DNA of 64,000 nucleotides from NCBI RefSeq assembly GCF_037152535.1, contig NZ_JBBCMA010000001.1:248001-312000 (forward strand). The letters run 5' to 3'. This DNA comes from Leclercia sp. AS011 (GTDB lineage: Bacteria > Pseudomonadota > Gammaproteobacteria > Enterobacterales > Enterobacteriaceae). Under the pieces are notes generated by a model. It did not search any database. It saw nothing but the letters and a program-made list of their open reading frames with translations, and had not been told where the DNA came from. The translations under genes were made by a program, and so were the position numbers. Within the stretch, counting starts at the first letter, position 1, and every line of letters starts with the position of its first letter. Below are positions 41,187 through 51,049 of the stretch, piece after piece.

Positions 41187-41226
41187 GATTCCAGTATTCA
41201 GGACTGGAGTCCAGCATGTTGGAATC
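41187..41226. promoter_or_regulatory. Candidate rhmR autoregulatory operator
   Basis: Two inverted repeats overlap the rhmR start: GATTCCA at 41187-41193 with TGGAATC at 41220-41226, and CTGGA-G-TCCAG at 41204-41214. The second sits over the ribosome-binding site. IclR-family repressors often bind such palindromes at their own promoters. The assignment to RhmR is an inference. Confidence 0.35.
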
Positions 41227-41995
41227 AACCAAAGTACCGGCGCTGACCCGCGCCATCGATATTCTCGACACCATTGCCCGTCTGGGGCCCTGCAGCGCCG
41301 CGACCCTTATTGATGAGCTGGGGATCCCGAAGAGCACCGCCTACCTCCTGCTGGGCGAACTGCGAAGACAGCGTTTTCTCAGCCTCGACAGCCAGGACAA
41401 CTACTGCCTGTGGACCCGGCTGGTGGAGCTGGCGGGCCACGCGGTGAGCCGGATGGATCTCCGTGAGATGGCGCGCCCGCGCCTGACGCAGCTGATGGAC
41501 GAGAGCGGCCTGCTGTGTCATCTCGGCATTATTGATAACGGCAGCGCCTACTACATCCTCAAAATCGAGTCGCCCGCCACCATCAGTGTCCGTTCCCACG
41601 AGGGGAAAAGCCTGTCGCTTTCCCGCTCGGGCATTGGCAAATGCCTGCTGGCGTGGCAACCCGACAGGGTGCAGGAGACCATCATCGCCAGCCTGGACTG
41701 GGAGCGGGTCACCCCGACCACCCTCACCAGTGCGCAGCAGATGCGCGACGAGCTGGCACGCATTCGCGCCAGAGGCTGGAGTTTTGACAACGGCGAAGAC
41801 TACCCCGACGTGCGCTGCGTGGCGGCCCCGGTCTTTAACGCCAATAACGATCTCACCGCTGCCATCTCGGTGGTGGGCACCCGACTGCAAATCAACGAAG
41901 ACAACCGCGACTACCTGGCCGGTAAAGCGATTGCCTGTGCGAAAGATATTTCCCGTTTACTGGGCTGGAAAAGCCCCTTCGAGCAAGCCTCATAA
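41216..41995 (+). CDS. rhmR: IclR-family regulator of rhamnonate catabolism
   Basis: Orthologue of E. coli YfaX/RhmR, 259 residues. The N-terminal winged helix-turn-helix is at about residues 5-65 ([37 protein letters not shown]) and the IclR effector-binding domain at about 80-250 ([37 protein letters not shown]). It probably controls the adjacent rhmDTA genes in response to L-rhamnonate or a product. The ATG has a GGAG ribosome-binding site, and rhmD starts 13 bases after the stop. Confidence 0.9.
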   Translation: MLESTKVPALTRAIDILDTIARLGPCSAATLIDELGIPKSTAYLLLGELRRQRFLSLDSQDNYCLWTRLVELAGHAVSRMDLREMARPRLTQLMDESGLLCHLGIIDNGSAYYILKIESPATISVRSHEGKSLSLSRSGIGKCLLAWQPDRVQETIIASLDWERVTPTTLTSAQQMRDELARIRARGWSFDNGEDYPDVRCVAAPVFNANNDLTAAISVVGTRLQINEDNRDYLAGKAIACAKDISRLLGWKSPFEQAS

Positions 41996-42008
41996 TATGG
42001 AGAAGATC

Positions 42009-43214
42009 ATGACCCTACCGAAGATTAAACAGATCCGTGCCTGGTTTACCGGCGGCGCAACGGCAGAGAAGGGCGCGGGTGGCGGCGATTATCACGACCA
42101 GGGGGCCAACCACTGGATCGACGACCATATCGCCACCCCGATGAGTAAATATCCGCAGTATGAACAGTCGCGCCAGTCGTTCGGCATTAACGTCCTCGGC
42201 ACGCTGGTAGTCGAAGTGGAGGCCGATAACGGCCAGACCGGTTTTGCGGTCTCCACCGCCGGGGAGATGGGCTGTTTTATCGTTGAGAAACACCTCAGCC
42301 GCTTTATCGAGGGCAGGTGCGTTAGCGATATCAAGCTGATCCACGATCAGATGCTCGGGGCGACCATGTATTACGCCGGTTCCGGCGGCCTGGTGCTGAA
42401 CACCATCTCCTGCATTGACCTGGCGCTGTGGGATCTGTTCGGCAAGGTGGTGGGGCTGCCGGTCTACAAGCTGCTCGGCGGCGCGGTGCGGGATGAGATC
42501 CGTTTTTACGCCACCGGTGCCCGCCCGGACCTGGCGAAAGAGATGGGCTTTATCGGTGGCAAAATGCCGACCCACCGGGGGCCGCACGACGGCGACGCCG
42601 GGATCCGCCAGGACGCGGCGATGGTGGCGGAGTACCGGGAGAAATGCGGTCCGGACTTCTGGCTGATGCTTGACTGCTGGATGAGCCAGGACGTGAATTA
42701 CGCCACTAAACTGGCCCACGCCTGCGCGCCGTACAACCTGAAGTGGATTGAGGAGTGTCTGCCGCCGCAGCAGTACGAAGGCTATCGCGAACTGAAGCGC
42801 AACGCTCCGCCGGGGATGATGGTCACCAGCGGGGAGCACCACGGTACCCTGCAATCCTTCCGCACGCTGTCCGAAACCGGGATCGACATCATGCAGCCGG
42901 ACGTCGGCTGGTGCGGCGGTCTGACTACCCTGGTGGAGATTGCGGCCATCGCGAAAGCCCGGGGGCAGCTGGTGGTGCCGCACGGTTCGTCGGTCTACTC
43001 CCATCACGCGGTGATCACCTTCACTAACACGCCGTTCAGTGAATTCCTGATGACCAGCCCGGACTGCGCCACGCTGCGTCCGCAGTTTGACCCGATCCTG
43101 CTCGATGAGCCGGTGCCGGTGAACGGCCGCATCCACAAATCGGTGCTGGATAAACCCGGCTTTGGCGTCGAGCTGAACCGCGATTGTGCCCTGAAGCGTC
43201 CTTACAGCCACTAA
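42009..43214 (+). CDS. rhmD: L-rhamnonate dehydratase
   Basis: A mandelate-racemase-type enolase-superfamily enzyme dehydrating L-rhamnonate to 2-keto-3-deoxy-L-rhamnonate. The 401-residue protein has metal ligands Asp222 (LDCWMS), Glu248 (WIEECL) and Glu276 (SGEHHG). Catalytic His325 lies in [10 protein letters not shown], and the substrate-loop His-rich region is at residues 29-40. I chose ATG 42009 because GGAG lies 6 bases upstream. An ATG at 41997 (four residues earlier) has no good ribosome-binding site. Confidence 0.95.
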   Translation: MTLPKIKQIRAWFTGGATAEKGAGGGDYHDQGANHWIDDHIATPMSKYPQYEQSRQSFGINVLGTLVVEVEADNGQTGFAVSTAGEMGCFIVEKHLSRFIEGRCVSDIKLIHDQMLGATMYYAGSGGLVLNTISCIDLALWDLFGKVVGLPVYKLLGGAVRDEIRFYATGARPDLAKEMGFIGGKMPTHRGPHDGDAGIRQDAAMVAEYREKCGPDFWLMLDCWMSQDVNYATKLAHACAPYNLKWIEECLPPQQYEGYRELKRNAPPGMMVTSGEHHGTLQSFRTLSETGIDIMQPDVGWCGGLTTLVEIAAIAKARGQLVVPHGSSVYSHHAVITFTNTPFSEFLMTSPDCATLRPQFDPILLDEPVPVNGRIHKSVLDKPGFGVELNRDCALKRPYSH

Positions 43215-43264
43215 TCCATCGCGCCGCGCGCTAGCGTGGCGTCACCCTTTACTGAGGATTGTCT

Positions 43265-44554
43265 ATGAATATGACTCTGCTCGACAGCGTGGTCAGGAAA
43301 AACCGTGCCCGCCTGATCCCCTTCATGCTGGCGCTCTACGTGCTGGCATTTCTGGATCGCTCTAATATCGGCTTTGCCAAAGAGAGCTACCAGATCGATA
43401 CCGGGCTCAGTAACGAAGCCTATGCCCTGGGGGCCGGGATCTTCTTTGTGATTTACGCCCTGCTGGGCGTTCCCGCCAACCTGCTGATGCGCAAGTTTGG
43501 CGCCCGGACGTGGATTGGCACCACCACGCTGCTGTGGGGATTTCTCTCGGCGGCGATGGCGTGGGCCGATACCGAGAGTAAATTTCTGCTGATCCGCACC
43601 CTGCTGGGGGCGGCGGAGGCAGGCTTCTTCCCCGGCATGATCTACCTCACCTCCCAGTGGTTCCCCCAGCGCAACCGCGCCAGCATTATGGGGCTGTTTT
43701 ACATGGGGGCACCGCTGGCGTTGTCGCTCGGGTCGCCGCTCTCGGGGGCGCTGCTGGAGATGCACGGCTTCATGGGCCATCCCGGCTGGTTCTGGATGTT
43801 TATCATCGAGGGGCTTATCGCCGTAGGGGCCGGGGTCTTTACCTTCTTCTGGCTGGACGATACCCCGCAACAGGCACGGTTCCTCACCGCGCAGGAGAAA
43901 CAGGTACTCATCGACCAGCTGGCAGGGGAGGAGCAGAGCAAAGCCACCTCGCGGCTGAGCGATGCCCTGCGCAATGGCCGGGTCTGGCAGCTGGCGTTTA
44001 TCTACATGACCATCCAGATCGCCGTCTACGGGCTGATCTTCTTCCTGCCCACCCAGGTGGCGGCTCTCCTCGGCACCAAAGTGGGCTTCACCGCCTCGGT
44101 GGTGACGGCGATTCCGTGGGTGGCGGCGCTGTTTGGTACCTGGCTGATCCCGCGCTACTCCGACCGCACCGGCGAGCGGCGTAACATTGCCACGCTGACG
44201 CTGCTGGCCGCCGGTATTGGGGTGGGCGTCTCTGGGCTGGTGTCGCCGGTACTGGCGATAGTGGCGCTGTGCGTGGCCGCGGTGGGGTTCATCGCCGTAC
44301 AGCCGGTCTTCTGGACCATGCCGACGCAGTTGCTCTCCGGCACCGCGCTGGCGGCAGGGATTGGCTTCGTCAATCTGTTTGGCGCGGTGGGCGGTTTTCT
44401 CGCCCCGCTTATCCGGGTCAAAGCCCAGACCCTGTTTGGCAGCGATGCGGCCGGGCTGCTGGCGCTGGCCGGGATTGCCGTTCTCGGCGCGCTGGCGATC
44501 CTGGTGCTGGGCGTGACCCGCACCACGCCGCAGGCCAACCGCGTACCTCATTAA
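43265..44554 (+). CDS. rhmT: MFS transporter, probable L-rhamnonate permease
   Basis: A major-facilitator transporter of the anion:cation symporter family, 429 residues and about 12 transmembrane helices, orthologue of E. coli YfaV/RhmT. The N-terminal DRSNIGFAKE motif between helices 1 and 2 and the loop with LMRKFGARTWIG are typical. The central cytoplasmic loop contains LSDALRNGRVWQL. The role in rhamnonate uptake is inferred from operon context. ATG 43265 is chosen because GAGGA lies 6 bases upstream; a TTG six bases earlier is in frame. Confidence 0.92.
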   Translation: MNMTLLDSVVRKNRARLIPFMLALYVLAFLDRSNIGFAKESYQIDTGLSNEAYALGAGIFFVIYALLGVPANLLMRKFGARTWIGTTTLLWGFLSAAMAWADTESKFLLIRTLLGAAEAGFFPGMIYLTSQWFPQRNRASIMGLFYMGAPLALSLGSPLSGALLEMHGFMGHPGWFWMFIIEGLIAVGAGVFTFFWLDDTPQQARFLTAQEKQVLIDQLAGEEQSKATSRLSDALRNGRVWQLAFIYMTIQIAVYGLIFFLPTQVAALLGTKVGFTASVVTAIPWVAALFGTWLIPRYSDRTGERRNIATLTLLAAGIGVGVSGLVSPVLAIVALCVAAVGFIAVQPVFWTMPTQLLSGTALAAGIGFVNLFGAVGGFLAPLIRVKAQTLFGSDAAGLLALAGIAVLGALAILVLGVTRTTPQANRVPH

Positions 44555-44569
44555 CATCAGGGAGTTTTT

Positions 44570-45370
44570 ATGCAAAACCTTCTTTCCAACCCCTTTAAGC
44601 AGGCCCTGCTGAAGGGTGAAGCGCAGATCGGACTGTGGCTCAGCTCCACCTCGTCCTACATGGCGGAGATCGCCGCGACCTCAGGCTATGACTGGCTGTT
44701 AATCGACGGGGAACATGCGCCCAATACGCTTCAGGATCTCTACCACCAGCTGCAGGCGATCGCCCCTTATGTCAGCCAGCCGGTGATCCGCCCGGTTGAT
44801 GGCGACCGCAGTCTGATCAAGCAGGTGCTGGATATTGGTGCCAGGACGCTGCTAATCCCGATGGTCGACAGCGCCGAACAGGCGCGGGAGATCGTCTCCG
44901 CCACCCGCTATCCCCCGCTGGGCGTTCGCGGCGTGGGGGCAGGGGTGGCACGGGCGGCACGCTGGGGGCGGGTAGAGAACTACATGGCCCGGGCCAACGA
45001 CGAGCTGTGCCTGCTCATTCAGGTAGAGAGCAAAGCCGCGCTGGATAACCTCGATGCGATCCTGGACGTTGAAGGAATTGACGGGGTATTTATCGGCCCG
45101 GCCGATCTGTCGGCTTCGCTGGGCTATCCGGACAACGCCGGGCACCCGGAAGTCCAGGCGATTATTGAGCGCAGCATTCGCCGCATTTGTGCTGCGGGTA
45201 AAGCCGCAGGCTTTCTTGCGGTCGATCCACAGATGGCGCAAAAGGCGCTGCGCTGGGGGGCGACCTTTGTTGCGGTAGGAGTGGACACCATGCTCTACAC
45301 CGACGCCCTCGACAGGCGACTGGCGATGTTCAAAACGCCGTTATCCGCAGCCAGTAAAACCAGTTATTAA
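44570..45370 (+). CDS. rhmA: 2-keto-3-deoxy-L-rhamnonate aldolase
   Basis: A HpcH/HpaI-family class II aldolase splitting 2-keto-3-deoxy-L-rhamnonate into pyruvate and L-lactaldehyde. Of 266 residues, the active-site His49 (DGEHAPN) and Arg74 (VIRPVDG) and the metal ligands Glu153 (QVESKAAL) and Asp179 (GPADLSAS) are at E. coli RhmA positions. It is the last gene of rhmRDTA, 15 bases after rhmT, with a CAGGGAG ribosome-binding site. It is convergent with glpC. Confidence 0.95.
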   Translation: MQNLLSNPFKQALLKGEAQIGLWLSSTSSYMAEIAATSGYDWLLIDGEHAPNTLQDLYHQLQAIAPYVSQPVIRPVDGDRSLIKQVLDIGARTLLIPMVDSAEQAREIVSATRYPPLGVRGVGAGVARAARWGRVENYMARANDELCLLIQVESKAALDNLDAILDVEGIDGVFIGPADLSASLGYPDNAGHPEVQAIIERSIRRICAAGKAAGFLAVDPQMAQKALRWGATFVAVGVDTMLYTDALDRRLAMFKTPLSAASKTSY

Positions 45371-45382
45371 TCAGGGAGCAGT

Positions 45383-45403
45383 CCGGCAGAGACGTTCTGC
45401 CGG
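45383..45403. terminator. Hairpin in the convergent rhmA-glpC gap
   Basis: CCGGCAGA and TCTGCCGG form a perfect 8-bp stem with a 5-base loop between the two convergent stop codons. No clear T run follows on either strand, so termination efficiency is uncertain. Confidence 0.5.
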
Positions 45404-45411
45404 GCGCTGGC

Positions 45412-46602
45412 TTAAACCAGCGCCTGTGCCAGCAGGCTAATGGGATGTTCGCAGCGCTTGCTGGTGGACATCTCAATCTGCCACTTGCAGGTTTCGCAGT
45501 CCGTTACCACGATATCCGCGCCGCTCTCTTCTATCTGGCGGAACAGCGGGGCGCCAATCGCCTGTGACGTTTCGTAGTTTTCACGCTTGAAGCCGTAGGT
45601 TCCCGCAATCCCGCAGCAGCGCGAATCCAGAACCCTCAGCTCCAGCCCCGGAATAAGCCGCAGCAGCTCCAGCGTATAGAGCGACCAGCCCATTTTCTCC
45701 ATATGACACGGCGTGTGGTACACCACTTTCAGGGGCAGTTCCCCCAGCGGTAACGTCTGCCCGCTATCCAGTTTGCGCCACAGGAAACGCGTCGCCAGCT
45801 CGATGTGCTCGCGCAGACCGCTATTATCCACGTCCAGCAGATGCGGGTACTCGTCGCGCAGGGTGAAGGTGCAGGTGGACGAGGTCGCCAGCACCGGAAT
45901 CCCCTTGTCGACTATGGCTTCGCGCAGCGACGTGACGTTGCTTTTTGCCTGCCTGCGTGCTTTATCGGTAAACCCGTTGGCAATCAGCGGTACGCCGCAG
46001 CACTTCTCCTTGTTCAGTAGCTGAACGCCCGTTCCCATGGCGTTGAGCACCTTCAGCAGATCCTTACCCAGCTGCGGGTGGTTGTAGTTCACATAGCAGC
46101 CGTGGAAAAAGGCCACCTGCTCGGCATACTTCGCCTGCTCCGCGGCGACGGACTTGTACCAGCGGCGGAAGGTGCCGTGAGAATATTTCGGCAGGCTGCG
46201 GTGATGGTCAATTTTAAGCGTGGCATCCAGCAGCTGGCGCACCGGCTTGAGAGAGGTCGCGGCATTCACCAGCGGGGCGAACGGCGTAGAGACGCTGCCC
46301 ATCAGATCGGTGTGGCTCAGAATGGCGTCCCGCAGCGACGGTTTTTGCGTGCTATAGCGTGCCCGGGCGCGCTGAATAATGTCGCCGATTTTAACATCCG
46401 ACGGGCAGGCCACCTCGCAGCGTTTACAGTTGATGCAGTATTTCAGCGCCTCGTCGTACAGCCTGCCGTCCTTCAGGCGCAGACGCTCGCCGTCCGGCCC
46501 GGCCTGTTTCGGACCAGGGTAGCGGGGATTAACGCCGCTGACCGGGCAGACGGTGGTGCAGACCGTGCATTTGATGCAGCTTTCAAAACGGGTATCGTTC
46601 AT
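45412..46602 (-). CDS. glpC: Anaerobic glycerol-3-phosphate dehydrogenase subunit C
   Basis: The iron-sulfur, membrane-associated subunit of the anaerobic G3P dehydrogenase. It passes electrons from GlpAB to menaquinone. Two ferredoxin-type [4Fe-4S] motifs are seen: Cys9, Cys12, Cys15 and Cys19, and Cys56, Cys59, Cys62 and Cys66. Two CCG domains follow (KCCGVPLIA and [10 protein letters not shown]). The 396-residue length equals E. coli. The ATG overlaps the glpB stop by four bases. A strand of menaquinone-dependent metabolism thus sits in the same region as the men operon. Confidence 0.97.
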   Translation of the reverse strand: MNDTRFESCIKCTVCTTVCPVSGVNPRYPGPKQAGPDGERLRLKDGRLYDEALKYCINCKRCEVACPSDVKIGDIIQRARARYSTQKPSLRDAILSHTDLMGSVSTPFAPLVNAATSLKPVRQLLDATLKIDHHRSLPKYSHGTFRRWYKSVAAEQAKYAEQVAFFHGCYVNYNHPQLGKDLLKVLNAMGTGVQLLNKEKCCGVPLIANGFTDKARRQAKSNVTSLREAIVDKGIPVLATSSTCTFTLRDEYPHLLDVDNSGLREHIELATRFLWRKLDSGQTLPLGELPLKVVYHTPCHMEKMGWSLYTLELLRLIPGLELRVLDSRCCGIAGTYGFKRENYETSQAIGAPLFRQIEESGADIVVTDCETCKWQIEMSTSKRCEHPISLLAQALV

Positions 46603-47816
46603 TGTTCAGCCTCCATGCTCTGGCTAATCTGCTCTGCCACATACAGCGCGGTGACGGCGCAGACGCCACCCCCGCAGCCCTGAGCGATAGGGTCGTACCC
46701 GCCCAGCAGCGAGCCGATGGCAAAGAGATTGCTGACGGGCTTACCGGAAAGCTGCGGGTGTAGCTGGTTATCGACAATCACGCCGAACTGTTGCCAGGGC
46801 TGCGGCGAGAAGAAATCACTCTGATACCAGTCCGCGCGGGAGGCGTTTTGCCGCACATCCAGCCCCATAATGGCTTCCCGAATGCCCTCCCGGCTGCTCA
46901 GCAGTCCGTTACTGAAGAAACTGCCGCTGGCCAGCACCGTATAGCGGGCGCGAAGCGGAATATCATCGTGGTTACGCGTCCAGACTTCGCTGACCGCGCC
47001 GTCCGTGAGGGTGATTTTTTTCACCTCGTCACCCGCCATCCAGACGCCGCCCTGCGCAACAAACTGCCGCTGGAGCTGGGTATGCAGGCGAATACCGGGT
47101 ACGGAAGGGGGCAGCGTTGGCAGCAGGCCGAGCGTGCAGGGCAGACGATCCGAAAGCCAGCACCAGAGCCGGTTGTCGCGTAAGCCAAAGCAGGCGGGCA
47201 TCAAGAGGGCATCGCATCCTGCCGCAAGCGGGATGAGCGCCTCATACAGCAGCGACCACTTATCTTCGTTATCCAGATAACGGGCGATGTTCACCGCGCG
47301 AAACTCACTCGGGTTGTCGCGCAGGACATCAAGCTCGGGCAGCTCTATCTCTGCCGCTTCGGCATTAACCCCCTGGCGGCAGAGCGATGCCGCCGCGAGA
47401 TGGGGCTGAAAATCAAGAAACCCGCTAATCCCCACGACCCGCACGCGCTCGCCGCTGAAAGGGGCAACGGGCACCTCCTCCGGACTGAGCCAGGCGGAAC
47501 GCAGGGTGCCGAGCGGCGTGACGCGCTGATGATTTTGCCTGGCGCTCCCCTGCAGACGCGCACCGCAGTCCGCCAGTAGCGCTTCGGTTTCCAGCGCAAA
47601 GCGGTCAATGTTATGCGCGCCGATCAGGTGATAAGGATGCTCGGCCGGCAGTTTTTCGCGATACCTGTCATCCACCAGATCCAGCGAGCCCGACGAGAAG
47701 TGCAGGGCGCTCTGTCCCCGGGTGATAATGGCGCAGCGCAGCCCCCGCTTTGTGAGTTTGATTCCACAAAGCAGGCCTGCCAGCCCGCCGCCGACAATCA
47801 CGGTATCAAATTTCAT
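46599..47816 (-). CDS. glpB: Anaerobic glycerol-3-phosphate dehydrogenase subunit B
   Basis: A flavoprotein subunit forming the catalytic dimer with GlpA. The N-terminal Rossmann motif is [13 protein letters not shown], and the FAD C-terminal segment is [19 protein letters not shown]. Starting at ATG 47816 ([10 protein letters not shown]), with a strong GAGAAGGAG ribosome-binding site inside the glpA 3' end, gives 405 residues. E. coli GlpB is about 419; the shortfall appears to be a missing segment after GSLDL near residues 50-65. The gene overlaps glpA by 11 bases and glpC by 4. Confidence 0.95.
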   Translation of the reverse strand: MKFDTVIVGGGLAGLLCGIKLTKRGLRCAIITRGQSALHFSSGSLDLVDDRYREKLPAEHPYHLIGAHNIDRFALETEALLADCGARLQGSARQNHQRVTPLGTLRSAWLSPEEVPVAPFSGERVRVVGISGFLDFQPHLAAASLCRQGVNAEAAEIELPELDVLRDNPSEFRAVNIARYLDNEDKWSLLYEALIPLAAGCDALLMPACFGLRDNRLWCWLSDRLPCTLGLLPTLPPSVPGIRLHTQLQRQFVAQGGVWMAGDEVKKITLTDGAVSEVWTRNHDDIPLRARYTVLASGSFFSNGLLSSREGIREAIMGLDVRQNASRADWYQSDFFSPQPWQQFGVIVDNQLHPQLSGKPVSNLFAIGSLLGGYDPIAQGCGGGVCAVTALYVAEQISQSMEAEQ

Positions 47817-49434
47817 CGCGTTGCTCCTTCTCAAGACCGCAAAGCCCCTGGTAGACCCAGCGGGTAAACTCGTTTTCACGCAGAGCATCTCCCCAGGCAA
47901 CAGGCTGAATCCCTTTCCAGCGCTCGTTTAAAAACGCGCTGAGCTGATCGAGCGACTGGGTGGCGGTGGTGGTATGAAAACGTTGCAGCAGACCGGCGGC
48001 ACGGCAGGCGCACAGCTCGCCCTGGCAGGTCCCCATTCCGACGCGGGTGCGGCGGCGGAGATCGAGCAGGCTATTGACCGTCAGGTTTTCCACCGCGTAC
48101 TGCACCTCACCAGCGGTGACGGCTTCGCATTCGCATACGAGGCTGCGGCTCAGCCGCCCTTCGCCCAGCCACTCCGGCGTCCTGTCGCCATGGCGATAGA
48201 TGGCCGACCCGCGCAGGGGGGCGGGCAGCGAGATAATTTTTTGCAGCGTCTTTTCGGTGGACTGCCGCGAACCGGGCAGGGGCTGTTCTGCCGTGACGCA
48301 CGGTTCGGTATTGCCCAGCTTGCGGCAGACGGCATCCGTTGCCCACTCCGCCATCAGACGGTAGGTCATCAGCTTGCCGCCGGTAATGGTGATAAACCCG
48401 TCCAGGCCGTCACGCGCGGCATGGTCGAGCAGCACAATGCCGCGGCTGACGTTACGCCCACTTGGATCGTTATCGCTGGCGACCAGCGGACGTACGCCCG
48501 CATAGGCGCGCAGGATCCGGGTCTGTGCCATCACCGGGGCCAGTTTTTCCCCTTCGCGCAGCAGGATATCCACCTCTTCGGCGGTAACGCGGTTGTAATC
48601 AATCTCGCTGTAGTCCACGTGCGTTGAGGTGGTACCTATTAACGAAATGGTATCGCCGGGGACGAGGATATCGGCGTCGGACGGTTTACGGCAGCGGTTA
48701 ATCACGTGGTTATTAATGCGGTGGTCGAGGATCAGCAGGGAGCCTTTCGCCGGGAACATGCGCACCGACAGGTCGGCGTACTCTGCAATGCGCTGCCCCC
48801 AGATCCCCGCGGCATTGACGACCACGGAGGCAAACAGCTCGCTGTGTTCGTGGTATTGCGTGTCAAACACCCGCACGCCGCAGACGCGGTGGCCTTCGCG
48901 GATAAGCCCGGTCACTTCGTGCCCGGTCAGAATGCGCGCGCCATGCTCGCGGGCGTCCAGCATGTTGGCGGCGGTCAGGCGAAAAGGATCAACGGTGCCG
49001 TCAGGCACTTTTACCGCGCCCGTCAGGGTTGGGTTGACGGCGGGCTCAATGCGGCGCGCGAGGGCCGGGTCGATGGCCTCGGCCTGAATCCCCGCCGCAC
49101 GGCAGGCGGTAATAAAGGTTGACTGAAAGGCGAGATCGTCTTCGGGAAGCGTAATAAAAAGGCCGTCGGTGGGTTCAATGCAGTGGCGGGCTATACGCCG
49201 CAGGATCTGATTTTCGGCGATACATTCGCGCGCGGATTCACCGTCGGTCACGGCGTAGCGGGCACCGCTGTGAAGCAGTCCATGATTGCGGCCGGTAGCG
49301 CCTGTCGCGATGTCATGGCGTTCCAGCAGCGTGACGCTTAATCCCCGCAGGGCGCAATCACGTGCGATACCAGCGCCGGTTGCGCCACCGCCAATGATAA
49401 TCACATCGCTGTAACGAGGATCGTGAATGGTCAT
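47806..49434 (-). CDS. glpA: Anaerobic glycerol-3-phosphate dehydrogenase subunit A
   Basis: The FAD-dependent catalytic subunit oxidising sn-glycerol-3-phosphate to dihydroxyacetone phosphate. The 542-residue protein has an N-terminal dinucleotide-binding motif ([21 protein letters not shown]) and the [17 protein letters not shown] substrate/FAD region. A C-terminal BFD-like cysteine cluster ([23 protein letters not shown]) is suited to a [2Fe-2S] centre. ATG 49434 is chosen for its GAGGG ribosome-binding site and the E. coli length. It is divergent from glpT across a 251-base control region. Confidence 0.97.
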   Translation of the reverse strand: MTIHDPRYSDVIIIGGGATGAGIARDCALRGLSVTLLERHDIATGATGRNHGLLHSGARYAVTDGESARECIAENQILRRIARHCIEPTDGLFITLPEDDLAFQSTFITACRAAGIQAEAIDPALARRIEPAVNPTLTGAVKVPDGTVDPFRLTAANMLDAREHGARILTGHEVTGLIREGHRVCGVRVFDTQYHEHSELFASVVVNAAGIWGQRIAEYADLSVRMFPAKGSLLILDHRINNHVINRCRKPSDADILVPGDTISLIGTTSTHVDYSEIDYNRVTAEEVDILLREGEKLAPVMAQTRILRAYAGVRPLVASDNDPSGRNVSRGIVLLDHAARDGLDGFITITGGKLMTYRLMAEWATDAVCRKLGNTEPCVTAEQPLPGSRQSTEKTLQKIISLPAPLRGSAIYRHGDRTPEWLGEGRLSRSLVCECEAVTAGEVQYAVENLTVNSLLDLRRRTRVGMGTCQGELCACRAAGLLQRFHTTTATQSLDQLSAFLNERWKGIQPVAWGDALRENEFTRWVYQGLCGLEKEQRDEI

Positions 49435-49685
49435 TGCTATCCCTCTGTGTTCGTTTTCTATCATTTAGCCACACTAAAACTGTGGTTTGTTTGATTTCGA
49501 GCACAAACGAGCGTAATTCGAAAATGAAACGTGATTTCATGCGCTTTTTTGCGCATTCTGTCATATTTCTGTAACAATCTGTGCGTTGATTCACAGTAAC
49601 AATCACTCTGATTTCTTAACATCCCCGCCTCTGGAATTCAGGTGCGAGCCACCTGCCCATTCAATACAAGGCCACGGAGGCTGTC
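49435..49685. promoter_or_regulatory. glpABC / glpTQ divergent control region
   Basis: The region drives both operons. TTTCGAGCACAAACGAG near 49495 and ATTCGAAAATGAAAC near 49517 resemble GlpR operator halves. The repeated TTCG/CGAA spacing supports this only loosely. A near-consensus CRP box is listed separately. In E. coli this interval carries multiple GlpR and CRP sites and FNR control of glpABC. Confidence 0.55.
49580..49595. promoter_or_regulatory. CRP-type site in the glp divergon
   Basis: TGTGC-GTTGAT-TCACA matches the CRP consensus TGTGA-N6-TCACA at nine of ten positions. It lies about 90 bases upstream of glpT. cAMP-CRP activation of glpTQ is known in E. coli. Confidence 0.65.
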
Positions 49686-51038
49686 ATGCTCAGTATCTTC
49701 AAACCTGCGCCGCATCAGGCGCGTCTGCCAGAGGCAGAAATTGATCCGCTATACCGTCGTCTGCGTTGGCAAATTTTCCTGGGGATCTTCTTCGGGTACG
49801 CGGCGTACTACCTCGTTCGTAAAAACTTTGCGCTCGCCATGCCTTATCTGGTGGAGCAGGGCTTTTCCCGTGGCGATCTGGGGTTCGCGCTGTCGGGGAT
49901 CTCCATCGCCTACGGTTTTTCAAAATTCATTATGGGTTCGGTGTCCGACCGCTCGAATCCGCGCGTATTCCTGCCCGCCGGTCTGATCCTGGCGGCAGCG
50001 GTTATGCTGTTCATGGGCTTTGTGCCCTGGGCAACCTCCAGTATTGCCGTCATGTTCGTGCTGCTGTTCCTCTGCGGCTGGTTCCAGGGCATGGGGTGGC
50101 CACCGTGTGGACGTACCATGGTGCACTGGTGGTCGCAGAAAGAGCGCGGCGGCATCGTGTCGGTGTGGAACTGTGCCCATAACGTGGGTGGCGGCATTCC
50201 GCCTCTGCTGTTCCTGCTGGGGATGGCCTGGTTCAACGACTGGCACGCGGCGCTCTATATGCCTGCCTTTGGCGCCATCGTGGTGGCGATTATTGCCTTC
50301 GCCCTGATGCGCGACACGCCGCAGTCCTGCGGTCTGCCGCCGATCGAAGAGTACAAAAACGACTATCCGGATGATTACAGCAAGGAGCATGAAGAAGAGC
50401 TGACCGCAAAACAGATCTTCATGAAGTACGTCCTGCCGAACAAGCTGCTGTGGTACATCGCAGTCGCCAACGTGTTCGTTTACCTGCTGCGCTACGGCAT
50501 CCTCGACTGGTCACCAACCTACCTGAAAGAGGTGAAGCACTTCGCGCTGGATAAATCCTCCTGGGCCTATTTCCTGTATGAATATGCCGGGATCCCGGGC
50601 ACGCTGCTTTGTGGCTGGATGTCGGACAAAGTGTTTAAAGGCAACCGCGGTGCGACGGGCGTCTTCTTTATGACTCTGGTGACCATCGCCACCGTCGTTT
50701 ACTGGCTCAACCCGCCGGGCAACCCGTCAGTAGATATGGCCTGTATGATCGTCATCGGCTTCCTGATTTATGGTCCGGTTATGCTGATCGGTCTGCACGC
50801 GCTGGAGCTGGCACCGAAGAAAGCGGCAGGCACGGCGGCAGGCTTTACCGGTCTGTTCGGCTACCTGGGTGGGTCGGTCGCGGCGAGCGCCATCGTGGGC
50901 TATACCGTTGACTTCTTCGGCTGGGACGGTGGCTTTATGGTGATGATCGGCGGTAGCGTGCTGGCGGTGCTGCTATTGATTGTCGTGATGATCGGCGAGA
51001 AACGTCACCACGCGGAAGTGCAGGCGCGTCGTCAATAA
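49686..51038 (+). CDS. glpT: Glycerol-3-phosphate:phosphate antiporter GlpT
   Basis: An MFS antiporter taking up sn-glycerol-3-phosphate in exchange for phosphate, and the entry route for fosfomycin in E. coli. The 450-residue, 12-helix protein has the organophosphate:phosphate antiporter signature. The substrate-binding Arg lies in the first helix after [18 protein letters not shown], and the second in [15 protein letters not shown]. The sequence is almost identical to E. coli apart from the extreme C-terminus. The ATG has a GGAGG ribosome-binding site and glpQ follows within 11 bases. Confidence 0.97.
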   Translation: MLSIFKPAPHQARLPEAEIDPLYRRLRWQIFLGIFFGYAAYYLVRKNFALAMPYLVEQGFSRGDLGFALSGISIAYGFSKFIMGSVSDRSNPRVFLPAGLILAAAVMLFMGFVPWATSSIAVMFVLLFLCGWFQGMGWPPCGRTMVHWWSQKERGGIVSVWNCAHNVGGGIPPLLFLLGMAWFNDWHAALYMPAFGAIVVAIIAFALMRDTPQSCGLPPIEEYKNDYPDDYSKEHEEELTAKQIFMKYVLPNKLLWYIAVANVFVYLLRYGILDWSPTYLKEVKHFALDKSSWAYFLYEYAGIPGTLLCGWMSDKVFKGNRGATGVFFMTLVTIATVVYWLNPPGNPSVDMACMIVIGFLIYGPVMLIGLHALELAPKKAAGTAAGFTGLFGYLGGSVAASAIVGYTVDFFGWDGGFMVMIGGSVLAVLLLIVVMIGEKRHHAEVQARRQ

Positions 51039-51049
51039 GGAACATGGCC

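Noticed and set aside
41532..42008. Upstream extension of rhmD inside rhmR
   Set aside because: The in-frame extension overlaps the rhmR coding sequence in another frame; the GGAG-supported ATG at 42009 gives the family length.
42015..44575. 398- and 454-codon minus-strand frames opposite rhmD and rhmT
   Set aside because: Antisense shadows of well-supported genes with intact motifs.
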